DNA of 64,000 bases from an uncultured Pelagibacteraceae bacterium (GTDB lineage Bacteria; Pseudomonadota; Alphaproteobacteria; Pelagibacterales; Pelagibacteraceae), in the NCBI GenBank assembly GCA_902634455.1, contig CACPKQ010000002.1, positions 1 through 64,000 of the forward strand, written 5' to 3'. Shown here piece by piece: positions 24,449 through 33,983 of this stretch; position 1 is the stretch's first letter; each line of letters opens with the position of its first letter. The notes beneath the pieces are model-generated. The model was given only the letters and a program-made list of their open reading frames with translations. It was not told the origin of the DNA and did not search any database. Position numbers and translations under genes: made by a program.

Positions 24449-25609
24449 ATGAAAACTTATAATGAATTACAATTAGCTAAAGAGCTAATGAGATTTCAAA
24501 GTGTTACTCCGGTAGATGCTGGTGTAATGAAATTTTTATCAAAAAAACTTTCAGGTTTAGGATTTAAATGTAAAATTTTAGAATTTAAATCAAAAAATAC
24601 CAAATCTGTTAAAAATTTATATGCAAAATTAGGTAAATCCAGACCTAATTTTTGCTACGCAGGTCATACGGATGTTGTTCCACCTGGAAATTTAAGTGAC
24701 TGGACTGTAAATCCATTTAAACCAGAGATAAAAGGAAAATATCTTATTGGAAGAGGTGCCAATGATATGAAGGCATCTATTGCGTGCTTTATTGCTGCTG
24801 TAAGTAGATTTAAAAAAAAATTTGATGGGTCAATCAGTTTATTAATTACAGGGGATGAAGAAGGAATGGCAGTAAATGGAACAAAAAAAGTTGTTGAATA
24901 TTTAAAAAAGAAAAAAGAAAAAATTGATTTTTGTTTGGTTGGCGAACCTACTTGTGTAAAAAATCTAGGAGACATGATAAAAAATGGTAGAAGAGGAAGC
25001 ATTACGGGACATCTTAAAATAAGTGGAGTTCAAGGACATGTGGCCTACCCAAATCGAGCAAATAATCCTTCTCCGATTATGACAAAAATATTAAATCAAA
25101 TTACGAATATGAAGCTCGACAGAGGTTCAAAAAATTTCCAAGCATCAAATTTAGAAATAGTTAGAATAAACATTGATAATAATGCTGATAATGTCATTCC
25201 ATCAAATGTAACAGCAACTTTTAATATTAGATTCAGTGACAAACACTCATCAGGCTCTTTAAAAAAAAAACTAAATAATGTTTTTAAAAAAATTTGTAAA
25301 AAAAGTAAGTGCAGTTATAAAATATCTTATTATGTACAAGGAGAGTCTTTTTTGACAAAATCAAATAAAACAACAAAAATGATTCAAAATACAATTCAAA
25401 AAATAACCAAAATAAAAACAAAAATATCAACAACTGGAGGAACTTCAGATGCTAGATTTATCAGAAAAATATCCCCATGCATTGAATTTGGTCTTGTCGG
25501 AGCTAGAAAAAAAGGTGGAATGCATAAAGTAGACGAGTCTGTGTCTCTTTATGATCTAAAAAAATTAACTATTATTTACCAAAAAGTTTTAGAAAATTAT
25601 TTTAAGTGA
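24449..25609 (+). CDS. dapE: Succinyl-diaminopimelate desuccinylase
   Basis: 386 residues, M20 zinc peptidase family. CYAGHTDVVPPG gives the first metal His and Asp, GRGANDMKASIACF the bridging Asp, TGDEEG the catalytic and metal Glu, and EFGLVGARKKGGMHKVDE the C-terminal metal His. The substrate-binding TGGTSDARF is typical of DapE. It releases L,L-diaminopimelate for peptidoglycan and lysine. Its stop overlaps the GTG of the deacetylase-like gene. Confidence 0.96.
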   Translation: MKTYNELQLAKELMRFQSVTPVDAGVMKFLSKKLSGLGFKCKILEFKSKNTKSVKNLYAKLGKSRPNFCYAGHTDVVPPGNLSDWTVNPFKPEIKGKYLIGRGANDMKASIACFIAAVSRFKKKFDGSISLLITGDEEGMAVNGTKKVVEYLKKKKEKIDFCLVGEPTCVKNLGDMIKNGRRGSITGHLKISGVQGHVAYPNRANNPSPIMTKILNQITNMKLDRGSKNFQASNLEIVRINIDNNADNVIPSNVTATFNIRFSDKHSSGSLKKKLNNVFKKICKKSKCSYKISYYVQGESFLTKSNKTTKMIQNTIQKITKIKTKISTTGGTSDARFIRKISPCIEFGLVGARKKGGMHKVDESVSLYDLKKLTIIYQKVLENYFK

Positions 25610-26535
25610 AAACAGCAATTATAACAACAGACACTTATTTAAATCACAATACAGGACAAGGACACCCAGAGAGTGCTGATAGAGTTTCTGTTGTAATAGA
25701 GAATTTAAAAAAAAAGTATAAAAATTTTGTTTGGAAAAAACCAAAAAAATTTGATTCTAAGTATTTGAAAATCACTCATAATCCAAATTATGTAAATGAG
25801 GTTGAAAAATCATTTCCAAAAAAAGGATTATTTTTTTTAGATGGAGATACAATTGTATCCCCTGGTAGCAAAGAGGCTTCATCAGATGCGGTTGGTTCAA
25901 TTATAAGTGCTATTGATGGTGTGCAAAATAAACAATTTAAAAATGCCTTTTGTGCAGTAAGACCGCCTGGACATCACGCAGAAAAAAATAAAGCTATGGG
26001 ATTTTGTATTTATAATAATGTAGCTGTAGGAGCTAATTATTTAATTAAAAAATATAAATTTAAAAAAATAGCTATTATTGACTTTGATGTTCATCATGGC
26101 AACGGAACCCAAGATATTTTCTACGACAATGAAAAAGTTCTATACATATCAACTCACCAGTATCCTTACTACCCAGGATCGGGCAACAATAGTGAAAAAG
26201 GTAAACACAACAATGTTTTAAATATTCCTTTACCTGCTGGAACAAATTCAGAAGAATATTTAAATGCTTATGAGCATGTTCTAAAAAAATTAAAACAATT
26301 TGCGCCAGAATTTATTCTTTTTTCTGCAGGTTTTGATGCACATAAAGATGATCCATTAGCTCAACTACAATTAAAAACTGAAGACTTTTACGATCTAACA
26401 AAAAGAACTCTTGAAATTGTAAAATCAACTTGTAAAGGAAACGTTGTTTCAATTCTAGAAGGTGGATATGACTTAAATGCTTTAAAGGAAAGCACTGAAA
26501 TGCACATCAATGCCCTTTTGGAAGATAATGATTAA
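25606..26535 (+). CDS. Histone-deacetylase-family (HDAC-like) amidohydrolase
   Basis: 309 residues, zinc deacetylase fold. GQGHPESADRV at the N-terminus, RPPGHHAEKNKAMGFCIYNNVAVGA (charge-relay His pair), IIDFDVHHGNGTQDIF (metal Asp/His), FSAGFDAHKDDPLAQL (metal Asp) and EGGYDL complete the active site. Bacterial members deacetylate small acyl-amides or polyamines; the substrate is unknown here. The start is GTG overlapping the dapE stop (GTGA), so it belongs to the dap transcript. That position hints at an acyl-amine substrate, which is inference. Confidence 0.9.
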   Translation: MKTAIITTDTYLNHNTGQGHPESADRVSVVIENLKKKYKNFVWKKPKKFDSKYLKITHNPNYVNEVEKSFPKKGLFFLDGDTIVSPGSKEASSDAVGSIISAIDGVQNKQFKNAFCAVRPPGHHAEKNKAMGFCIYNNVAVGANYLIKKYKFKKIAIIDFDVHHGNGTQDIFYDNEKVLYISTHQYPYYPGSGNNSEKGKHNNVLNIPLPAGTNSEEYLNAYEHVLKKLKQFAPEFILFSAGFDAHKDDPLAQLQLKTEDFYDLTKRTLEIVKSTCKGNVVSILEGGYDLNALKESTEMHINALLEDND

Positions 26536-26553
26536 TGATATATTTAAAATGAT

Positions 26554-27408
26554 ATGAGCATAGTAACTGATATATTTTTACCTTTAGCTTTGGCTTTTAT
26601 TATGTTTGCTCTTGGTTTGGGACTTACCGGTGCAGATTTTTTAAGAGTTATTAAACAACCGAAAGATTTTTTTGTTGGTGCTATTAGTCAAATTATCTTA
26701 CTTCCAATAATCGCATTTATTTTAGTTTCGATTTGGCCTATATCACCAGAGCTAGCTATAGGAGTAATGATAATTGCTGCTGCGCCTGGTGGGGTAACTT
26801 CAAACATACTAACTTCATTTGCCAAAGGCGATGTTGCTCTCTCAGTATCACTTACTGCAATTATTAGTTTGCTGTGTGTTATAACAGTTCCTTTTATTAT
26901 TGTTACTTCATTAAACCTATTAAATTTAGATAATATAACTCATAATATTTCTCTAACTAGTATGGCAATCAGCATGTTTTTAATTGTTACAGTACCTGTA
27001 ATTATTGGAATGGTATTCAGAAAATTTGCATCAAACATAGCACTAAAATTTGAACCAATTGCTAAAAAAATTTCTATGATTTTGTTTGTAATTGTCTTAC
27101 TCGGAGCTATTTTAGCAGAAAAAAATAATATTGTTTCTTATTTTGCTGATGCTGGACTAATAACATTGGCATTAAATGTTGTGATGATGATTGTTGCTTT
27201 TTACGTTGCGCATTTACTAGGTACGGGTAGCCCTCAAAAAAAATGTATTGCTATAGAATGTGGTTTACAAAATGGAACTCTAGCAATTTTCGTAGGTACA
27301 ACATTATTTGGAGGTGGAACATATGTTATACCTGCTGCGACTTATAGCTTAATAATGTTTGCAACTTCTTTAATTTTTGTGTTTTTTTTAAGAAAAACTA
27401 ATAATTAA
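26554..27408 (+). CDS. Bile acid:sodium symporter family (BASS) transporter
   Basis: 284 residues with about nine hydrophobic segments. FIMFALGLGLTGADFLRVIKQPKDFFVGAISQIILLPIIAF, the Pro/Gly-rich crossover AAAPGGVTSNILTSFAKGDVALSVSLTAI, and IECGLQNGTLAIFV are characteristic. BASS proteins take up organic anions with sodium (pantoate, pyruvate, 2-keto acids in known cases). Its 3' end overlaps truA by 11 bases in convergent orientation. The substrate cannot be read from the sequence. Confidence 0.92.
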   Translation: MSIVTDIFLPLALAFIMFALGLGLTGADFLRVIKQPKDFFVGAISQIILLPIIAFILVSIWPISPELAIGVMIIAAAPGGVTSNILTSFAKGDVALSVSLTAIISLLCVITVPFIIVTSLNLLNLDNITHNISLTSMAISMFLIVTVPVIIGMVFRKFASNIALKFEPIAKKISMILFVIVLLGAILAEKNNIVSYFADAGLITLALNVVMMIVAFYVAHLLGTGSPQKKCIAIECGLQNGTLAIFVGTTLFGGGTYVIPAATYSLIMFATSLIFVFFLRKTNN

Positions 27409-28138
27409 CTTTTAATAAATAAAGACCATGAGCCGGTGCTGGGGGCGCACAAAGTTTTCTTTTTTTTGATTTTAATACGTTCTCAAATTTTTTTAAGCTC
27501 CACTTTTTTTGTCCTACATACACTAGACAACCAACCATAGATCTCACTTGATTTCTTAGAAAAGACTTAGATTTAAAATGAAATATAATTTTTTTATCTC
27601 TTTTTTTTATAATAATTTTTTTCAATGTTTTTACAGAGGTAATTGAATAACAATTAGAAGCCTGAAAAGTTTTAAAATCTTTTTTACCTGAAAGTTTCTG
27701 AGAAGCTTTTTTAATTAATTTCAGATCCAACTTTTTTCTAATATACCAAACCTTATTTTTATCTATTGAAGGAGAGGCAAATCTATTAAGAACAACATAT
27801 TCATAAATTCTTTCTCTAGCAGAATATCGTGCATGAAAACTTAATTTTTTTTTTTTAATTTCTATTATAGATATTAGATTTTTATTTAAAAAAAAGTTCA
27901 AAGAATTAATGAGTTTTCCAGTATTATTAATTATTTTTTTTGAATCAAAATGAGCTGTTTGACCCCATGCATGAACTCCGGCGTCAGTTCTGCCAGAACC
28001 AATTATTTTTATTTTTTCTTTTAAAATTTTTGAAATAGTAGATTGAACTAATTGTTGAACAGTATTGTTTTTTTTTTGTATCTGAAATCCATGTAAATCA
28101 GTTCCATCATATTCAATAATAATCTTGTACCTATACAT
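27398..28138 (-). CDS. truA: tRNA pseudouridine synthase A
   Basis: 246 residues. Makes pseudouridine at tRNA positions 38-40. GSGRTDAGVHAWGQTAHFD carries the catalytic Asp, YEYVVLNR and FKSKSFLRNQVRSMVG are further family blocks. It starts 8 bases inside the end of fmt, and def-fmt-truA is the conserved alphaproteobacterial order. Confidence 0.96.
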   Translation of the reverse strand: MYRYKIIIEYDGTDLHGFQIQKKNNTVQQLVQSTISKILKEKIKIIGSGRTDAGVHAWGQTAHFDSKKIINNTGKLINSLNFFLNKNLISIIEIKKKKLSFHARYSARERIYEYVVLNRFASPSIDKNKVWYIRKKLDLKLIKKASQKLSGKKDFKTFQASNCYSITSVKTLKKIIIKKRDKKIIFHFKSKSFLRNQVRSMVGCLVYVGQKKWSLKKFENVLKSKKRKLCAPPAPAHGLYLLKVNY

Positions 28139-29060
28139 CTTTGAGATTTGTTCCTTTTTTCATTTGGGTTCCAAGAATAAATTCTTTAATTTTTTGAACT
28201 TTTTTTCCTTCTTTTTGTATTTCCAAAACTTTTATGGAACCCACTCCACAACCAATTTCAAAATTATCATTTAAAATTAAACCTTCCTTCCCATTTAAAT
28301 TTGAAAATTCGGCCTTTAAAATTTTATACCTCTCACCTTTAAATAAAAAAAAAGCACCTGGAAATGGATACAAACCATTAATTTTTCCAATAACTTTTTT
28401 TGCACTGTCGTCCCAAGAAATCTTTCCTTCTGATTTATCAATTTTATTAGCATAGGTAGCTTTAACATGATCTTGCTCTTTAAAAACAGCGTTTCCTTCA
28501 AAAATATCATCGATATTTTCTAAAATTTTCTCAGCTGCTAATAAAGAAAGTCTTTCTGATAAACTTTCCATATTTTCATTTTCTAAAATATCTAATTTAT
28601 AAGAATTACATACTGGTCCGGTGTCAAGTTTTTCTGTAATCTTCATAATACTTATACCAATCTGTTTATCTAAATTCATTATAGATCTTGAAATAGGAGC
28701 AGCTCCTCGCCAATAAGGAAGTAATGATGCATGAACATTAATAAAACCATTTTTTGTAAGTTCTAACATTTCTTTTGGAATTAAGTTCCCGTAAGCTACC
28801 ACTATTGCCAAATCTGCATTTAAATTTTTAAAATAATCGTATTCTTCTTTATTATTTTTTAGTGATACTGGCCTTCTACATTCAATGTTCAATGTTTCTG
28901 ATAAACTATGTACTGGCGTTCGATTTATTCCCATTCCTCTTTTTGATTTTTTTTCTGGCTGGGTAAAAACCACAGAAATTGGATATCCATTTTGATATAA
29001 TGATTTAAGAATAGGCACTGCAAATAAGGGCGTACCCATAAAAACAATTTTTCTACTCAT
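28131..29060 (-). CDS. fmt: Methionyl-tRNA formyltransferase
   Basis: 309 residues. Adds formyl to initiator Met-tRNA. FMGTPLFAVPILKSL at the N-terminus, NVHASLLPYWRGAAPI (catalytic Asn-His with the SLLP folate loop) and ISIMKITEKLDTGPV with the catalytic Asp are present, followed by the C-terminal OB domain. It is 3 bases downstream of def, the enzyme that later removes the formyl group. Confidence 0.97.
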   Translation of the reverse strand: MSRKIVFMGTPLFAVPILKSLYQNGYPISVVFTQPEKKSKRGMGINRTPVHSLSETLNIECRRPVSLKNNKEEYDYFKNLNADLAIVVAYGNLIPKEMLELTKNGFINVHASLLPYWRGAAPISRSIMNLDKQIGISIMKITEKLDTGPVCNSYKLDILENENMESLSERLSLLAAEKILENIDDIFEGNAVFKEQDHVKATYANKIDKSEGKISWDDSAKKVIGKINGLYPFPGAFFLFKGERYKILKAEFSNLNGKEGLILNDNFEIGCGVGSIKVLEIQKEGKKVQKIKEFILGTQMKKGTNLKDV

Positions 29061-29063
29061 TGT

Positions 29064-29585
29064 CTAAACGACTATTCTATCTATTTTTTTTTGTTTAGAT
29101 AATTTTTTAATGATCATTGATTTCTTAAGTTTAGAAAGATAATCAATAAACAATATACCTTCTAAATGATCCATTTCATGTTGAATGCAAGTTGCCAATA
29201 ATCCTTCTGCTTTTATCTTTTTTTTATTTCCATAATAGTCTAAATACTCAACTTCACATGTACTTGGTCTATCAATTTCAGCAAATTGATTAGGAACAGA
29301 CAAACATCCTTCTTCGTAAGTTGAAAAGTTTAAATTCTTTTTTTGAATAACAGGGTTAACAAAAAACATCGGTTCTTTGTTATTTTCTTCTTTAGAAATA
29401 TCCATTACAATTATTCTTAACGGAACTCCTATTTGAATTGCGGCAAGTCCAATACCTCTTGCGTGATACATTGTTTCAAGCATATCATCCATGAGTTTTT
29501 GTTGGTCTTTTTCTACTTTTTCTAATGGTTTGGATATTTGCCTTAATATTGGATTTGGTTCAGTAAGTATTGTTCTAATAGCCAT
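29064..29585 (-). CDS. def: Peptide deformylase
   Basis: 173 residues, class I deformylase. All three motifs are present: GIGLAAIQIG, EEGCLSVP (metal Cys) and QHEMDHLEGILF (metal His pair with catalytic Glu). Removes N-formyl from nascent proteins. First gene of the def-fmt-truA run; it lies 21 bases downstream of a putative exported protein gene on the same strand. Confidence 0.97.
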   Translation of the reverse strand: MAIRTILTEPNPILRQISKPLEKVEKDQQKLMDDMLETMYHARGIGLAAIQIGVPLRIIVMDISKEENNKEPMFFVNPVIQKKNLNFSTYEEGCLSVPNQFAEIDRPSTCEVEYLDYYGNKKKIKAEGLLATCIQHEMDHLEGILFIDYLSKLKKSMIIKKLSKQKKIDRIVV

Positions 29586-29606
29586 AGATAGATTTTAATA
29601 CAATTT

Positions 29607-31367
29607 TTAAACTTTTAAAGGAAGAACTTTTAATAATATTCTATTTCTTAAGTTATCCATATCAATTAAATTTAATGTATTAACTATAAAATTTAAAGTT
29701 TCTGTTCCTAAATCTTCTAAATCATCTTCGCCTATAATTTCTACAAGACGCAATAATACCATTCCAGTTTCATAATTTTTTATAAAAAGCTGAATATCAT
29801 AAGGTATATCTGAATTTGGTTTGTACAAACTATCATATTTATCTAATATCTCTATACCATCTGATTTTAATGACTCTAACAACATCATATCTTTAGTCGT
29901 AAAAACATATTTTTTATTTTTTTTTATTTTTTTTAAATAATCATTTAATTCTTTTTCAACTTTGGTTTTTTCAGACTTTCCTAAAAAATAATTAATTAAC
30001 TTTGACTGATGTACAATCTTATTGTTATATTTTATGTTTTTCTTTTTATTTTTTACCGTAATTAAATTATTTTCATAAAAGGTTGAAAAGTTAGATGGTA
30101 CTTCTTCATATTGAATTTTATTTAATATTTTAGATAATTCTTCAGTAAAAATATTTTCCAAACCATCATTAATAAAGGACTTTTTTAATTTAGAACATAA
30201 ATCTAATTTATCTTCTATATCAGTGGTTAGAAGTAATCTTTGATAAAGCAAGGCTCTTCCTTGAAACGTTGGTAAAAGTTTATATGTATCCTCAACATTT
30301 AAAAGTTGATTTATATTAAATTGGAATCTTTTATATAATTCAAATAATTCTCTTTCTTTATAATTTTTGTCATTAGTAGCTTTTTCAATAAACTTGATTT
30401 TTTCTACATCTTCTAAATCTATAAGATCAATTTTTTCTAATAAATTAGATGAAGACAAATATTTCCAAATATTTTTTGGTGTTTTTTCATTTGGTATATA
30501 TGAAAAATTAGGATTAGTTCTATGCGATAAATGAAAATCTAAAATATTTTTTTCCGATACTTCATTAGCATTATTAGAAACATAACCCATTAATAAATTA
30601 AATTTTTTCTCAAAAAAAATATCTTTGAATCCAAGTTCTTTTTTTAAATCAAATAAAAGCTGTGCCTCTTCTCTTTTTTCTTGATTTATTAAACAATAAA
30701 TTTTAAATTTTGATAAATAATCATCTTTAAATAATAAATCTATATCTTCAAATATAGAGCATGCACTTTTCAAATCTGAAACCGACAAATATTCATTGAG
30801 AAAAAATTTTAAAAGTAAATCATTGTTTGGAATTCCTTTATTATTTATTAAATATTTTTTAATTAAATCTAAATCTTGAATTTTTATTAAATAGTCAGTT
30901 TTAAATTTTGAAAATTCTTCAATAGTAATTTTATTTTTTGGAAAATAAGAATTTGTAAGAAGGGCTATATCCAAAATTTCGTTTGCATCAGAAGATAAAT
31001 CCATTGAATTAATTTTATTAAATAAAGATTTAATTCTTTCTCCATTTGAATTTGACCACATATCAATTTTTAATCCATTTTTTTCTGGATCATAAAGACC
31101 TGAAACTATAATAATATTACTTTGCAAATATTCATCTTTTAAAATTTCAAACTCATTATTTAATTTTTGTTTTATTTTAAATATAGATTCCGTCTCGCCT
31201 TCTAAATTTTCAGTTTTAATTTTTATATCACTATTTGATTTGTTTTTTTTTTCTAGATTCCAAATGTCAACGGGTTGTTCCTGGGCATTTACAAAACTTA
31301 ACAAAAAAATTGTTGAAACAAAAAAAATAGATAAAAAAATTTTATTTAACAACTTTAAAATTTTCAT
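29607..31367 (-). CDS. Exported helical protein of unknown function (586 residues)
   Basis: The N-terminus has a clear signal peptide: lysines, a hydrophobic stretch about 10-27 and VNAQEQP with likely cleavage after Ala. The mature part is almost wholly helical with repeated Leu/Ile/Phe spacing and alternating charge, consistent with TPR- or HEAT-like repeats, but no strict repeat consensus was found. No catalytic motif is seen. It overlaps a 61-residue membrane ORF by 26 bases and precedes def. A periplasmic scaffold role is a guess. No family was recognised. Confidence 0.8.
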   Translation of the reverse strand: MKILKLLNKIFLSIFFVSTIFLLSFVNAQEQPVDIWNLEKKNKSNSDIKIKTENLEGETESIFKIKQKLNNEFEILKDEYLQSNIIIVSGLYDPEKNGLKIDMWSNSNGERIKSLFNKINSMDLSSDANEILDIALLTNSYFPKNKITIEEFSKFKTDYLIKIQDLDLIKKYLINNKGIPNNDLLLKFFLNEYLSVSDLKSACSIFEDIDLLFKDDYLSKFKIYCLINQEKREEAQLLFDLKKELGFKDIFFEKKFNLLMGYVSNNANEVSEKNILDFHLSHRTNPNFSYIPNEKTPKNIWKYLSSSNLLEKIDLIDLEDVEKIKFIEKATNDKNYKERELFELYKRFQFNINQLLNVEDTYKLLPTFQGRALLYQRLLLTTDIEDKLDLCSKLKKSFINDGLENIFTEELSKILNKIQYEEVPSNFSTFYENNLITVKNKKKNIKYNNKIVHQSKLINYFLGKSEKTKVEKELNDYLKKIKKNKKYVFTTKDMMLLESLKSDGIEILDKYDSLYKPNSDIPYDIQLFIKNYETGMVLLRLVEIIGEDDLEDLGTETLNFIVNTLNLIDMDNLRNRILLKVLPLKV

Positions 31368-31527
31368 TAGGTATTACTTTTTCAATAATTTTAATTGGAG
31401 ATGGAAAATCAATTCTATCAATTAAAATGAATACAATTACCAAAAATAATAATAGTAATAATATTTTAATTGATAATTTAATTATTGTATTTATATTTCC
31501 AGCTCTTGTTTTTCTTTCAAATTGCAT
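31342..31527 (-). CDS. Small single-span membrane protein (61 residues)
   Basis: Starts MQFERKTRAGNINTIIK, then one long hydrophobic helix (about 18-38, mostly Ile and Leu), then a polar tail ending PNENFKVVK. The basic N-terminus and following helix predict N-in, C-out topology. It ends 26 bases inside the exported 586-residue gene on the same strand, so the two are likely translated together. Opposite-strand coding is not supported. No family recognised; a membrane partner for the exported protein is the simplest reading. Confidence 0.65.
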   Translation of the reverse strand: MQFERKTRAGNINTIIKLSIKILLLLLFLVIVFILIDRIDFPSPIKIIEKVIPNENFKVVK

Positions 31528-31583
31528 ATACCGTTGAATAATTTCAAATTAAGACATATTTGTGTTTTTTCAATAAAGAACAT

Positions 31584-32096
31584 ATGAAATCAAAAAAAAA
31601 TCTTGTTTTATTAGGCATGATGGGTTCAGGAAAATCAACAATTGGACAACTTTTGTCCAAAAAACTAGATTTAGAATTTCATGATATTGACAAGCATATA
31701 GAAAAAAAAGAAGGACGTAAAATATCGGAAATTTTTAAAATAGAAGGAGAAATTTTTTTCAGAAAAATTGAAGAAAAAATTACTATTAAAGTACTAAAAT
31801 TAAACAATAAAATTATATCTTTGGGTGGTGGTGCTTTTCTAAATGAGAATATTAGAAAAGAAGTTTTATCGAACAATATATCGTTTTGGTTAAATTGGAA
31901 AAGCTCTACATTAATAAGACGTATTAAAAGAAATAAAAAAAGACCCATCGCATATAATTCCAATGAAAATGAAATAAAAAAATTAATTTCTGAAAGATTA
32001 AAAATATATTCTATGGCAGACTTCAAAATAAATTGTGAAAAATTTAACAAAAATGAGATAGTAAATAAGATTATAAATATTTATGAAAAAAATTAA
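31584..32096 (+). CDS. aroK: Shikimate kinase
   Basis: About 170 residues from ATG 31584. P-loop GMMGSGKST, the shikimate-binding DIDKHIE, GEIFFRKIEE and the Walker-B-like ISLGGGAF are all standard. Phosphorylates shikimate on the way to chorismate. An earlier ATG at 31560 adds eight residues (MCFFNKEH) that do not resemble the family, so the later one is chosen. It overlaps aroB by 14 bases, the usual pair. Confidence 0.96.
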   Translation: MKSKKNLVLLGMMGSGKSTIGQLLSKKLDLEFHDIDKHIEKKEGRKISEIFKIEGEIFFRKIEEKITIKVLKLNNKIISLGGGAFLNENIRKEVLSNNISFWLNWKSSTLIRRIKRNKKRPIAYNSNENEIKKLISERLKIYSMADFKINCEKFNKNEIVNKIINIYEKN

Positions 32097-33189
32097 ATTA
32101 ATTGTAAAAACAAATTCTAAAAAATATCCATTAATTATTGGATCAAATATTTTAAAAAATTCATCAAAAATTATTAGATCAAACAAAATCAAATTTCAAA
32201 AGTGTATGATTGTTGTGGATAGAAAAATACCAAAAAAAAAATTATTAGAATTAAAAAAAAATATTTCATGCAAAAAAAAAATAATTCATTTGTTTAATCC
32301 GAATGAAAAAAATAAAAATTTAAAAAGTGTAAATATTATTTTGGATAAACTTTTTAAAGATAATTTTAATAGAAATGACTGTATAATTTCTCTTGGTGGA
32401 GGTATTACCGGTGATGTTGTTGGTTTTGCAGCAAGCACATTTAAAAGGGGTATTAAATTTATTAATTTTCCCACCACTTTGCTTGCCCAAGTGGACTCCT
32501 CTATCGGGGGAAAAACAGGAATTAACAATAAATATGGAAAAAACTTAATTGGTACTTTTTTTCAACCAGATTTAGTTGTATCCGATATAAACTTTTTAAA
32601 AACACTTCCAAAAAGAGAAATTATTTGTGGATATGCAGAAATTCTCAAGCATTCATTAATTGCCGGAAAGAAATATTTTTCTTTCCTAGATAAAAATAAA
32701 TTTAAAATTTTAAAATTAAAAACTCCTTATATTGAAAAAGCAATCAAAGATAGTTGCAAAATTAAAAAACAAATTGTTGAACTTGATGAAAAGGAAAAAA
32801 ATCATAGAAAATTACTAAATTTAGGTCATACTTTTGCTCATGCATATGAGGCAGAAACAAAATATTCAAAAAAACTAAATCATGGAGAAGCTGTAATTTT
32901 GGGAATTAAAAGTGCAGCAAAATTCAGCTTATCAATTAAATTATTATCAGAAAAAAAATATTTCAAAATTATATCTCATATGAATCTTTTAAATTTGCCC
33001 AACGATTTGAATTTTTTTTTCAAGAAAAAAAATATTAATTCAATATTAAATTTTATGAGATCTGATAAAAAAAACAATTCAGCTAAAATAAATTTAATTT
33101 TATTAAAAGATATAGGTAGGCCAATAAGTAATTTATTTTTTAAAAAAAATAATTTGCGTAATTTTTTTACTAAAGAATTAATTAATTAA
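32083..33189 (+). CDS. aroB: 3-dehydroquinate synthase
   Basis: 368 residues. NAD- and metal-dependent cyclisation of DAHP in the shikimate pathway. ISLGGGITGDVVGFAASTFKRGI (NAD loop), FPTTLLAQVDSSIGGKTGIN, GYAEILKHSLI (metal Glu and Lys) and LNLGHTFAHAYEAE with NHGEAV (metal His residues) are all present. The C-terminus overlaps the convergent bolA gene by 12 bases. Confidence 0.97.
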   Translation: MKKIKLIVKTNSKKYPLIIGSNILKNSSKIIRSNKIKFQKCMIVVDRKIPKKKLLELKKNISCKKKIIHLFNPNEKNKNLKSVNIILDKLFKDNFNRNDCIISLGGGITGDVVGFAASTFKRGIKFINFPTTLLAQVDSSIGGKTGINNKYGKNLIGTFFQPDLVVSDINFLKTLPKREIICGYAEILKHSLIAGKKYFSFLDKNKFKILKLKTPYIEKAIKDSCKIKKQIVELDEKEKNHRKLLNLGHTFAHAYEAETKYSKKLNHGEAVILGIKSAAKFSLSIKLLSEKKYFKIISHMNLLNLPNDLNFFFKKKNINSILNFMRSDKKNNSAKINLILLKDIGRPISNLFFKKNNLRNFFTKELIN

Positions 33190-33438
33190 AATTTGTATTG
33201 AATGAATATATTTTTCCAATTCATCTTTAAGAACTTTATGAATTACTTTTGATGATTCAATTTTCTTCATTTTTTTTAAATATAAAGAGTTGATTTTTAT
33301 TTTTATATGAAATTTATCAGTTTGAAAATTTTGATGACCTCTGTGTAAAAAAGTTTTATCTTCAATTTCAATTTTTTCGCAATTTACATTTTGCTTAATT
33401 TTTTTTTTTACAACTTCTAATAATTGATTTATATCCAT
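33178..33438 (-). CDS. BolA family protein
   Basis: 86 residues. The class II KH-like fold is indicated by the FLHRGHQN segment, FHIKIKINSLYL, SKVIHKVLKDELEKYIHSIQI, which follow the BolA pattern (conserved His near 34 and the C-terminal IHSI). BolA proteins work with monothiol glutaredoxins in iron-sulfur trafficking or as regulators. It converges on aroB and diverges from the J-domain gene, with 23 bases between the latter two starts. Confidence 0.82.
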   Translation of the reverse strand: MDINQLLEVVKKKIKQNVNCEKIEIEDKTFLHRGHQNFQTDKFHIKIKINSLYLKKMKKIESSKVIHKVLKDELEKYIHSIQILIN

Positions 33439-33461
33439 AAATTGTATTAATATAATATACT

Positions 33462-33983
33462 ATGAAAAATATTTGTGATTGGAAAAATTGTTCTAAAATT
33501 GCCAATTATAAGGCTCCTGTAGAGAAAGATAATAGCAAGAAATATAGGTTACTTTGTTTGGAACATGTAAAAGAGTTTAATAAAAATTGGAATTATTTTT
33601 CAGGTATGAATGATGATGAAATATGTGAGTTCATAAAATCAGATGAAACATGGCACAAACCTACACAAAGTTTTAGCTCTTCCGATAATTTTTTTAAAAT
33701 TCTTTGGAACAACACTCTTCATAATGAGGGAAATAAATTTAAGTTTAATGATACATTCGGGCAAAAAAATCAATTAAAATTTAATCATAACGATATAAAA
33801 GCTTTTAGTATTCTTGAGCTATCAGTCGGGTTAAAGTGGGAAAAAATACAAAAAAAATTTAAAAAACTTGTTAAAAAATTTCACCCTGATATTAATTTAG
33901 GAAATAAAAAATATGAGGATAGACTTAAAGTAATTACTCTAGCTTATACTCAATTGAAGAATACTTATAGGATTAAAAATTGA
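33462..33983 (+). CDS. J-domain protein (DnaJ-like)
   Basis: 173 residues. The C-terminal 60 residues form a J domain: helix [18 protein letters not shown] with the HPD tripeptide, then helix [15 protein letters not shown]. The N-terminal part has CDWKNC...CLEH, a possible zinc site with Cys/His, but no G/F or DnaJ zinc-finger region. J domains stimulate Hsp70 ATPase. Its TGA overlaps the TTG of cobS, so it is likely co-translated with cobS-cobT, a linkage common in alphaproteobacteria. Confidence 0.88.
   Translation: MKNICDWKNCSKIANYKAPVEKDNSKKYRLLCLEHVKEFNKNWNYFSGMNDDEICEFIKSDETWHKPTQSFSSSDNFFKILWNNTLHNEGNKFKFNDTFGQKNQLKFNHNDIKAFSILELSVGLKWEKIQKKFKKLVKKFHPDINLGNKKYEDRLKVITLAYTQLKNTYRIKN

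Noticed and set aside
31240-31425. Plus-strand 61-residue frame overlapping the exported protein start
   Set aside because: Overlaps the signal-peptide region of the minus-strand gene; the minus-strand membrane ORF is the better candidate.
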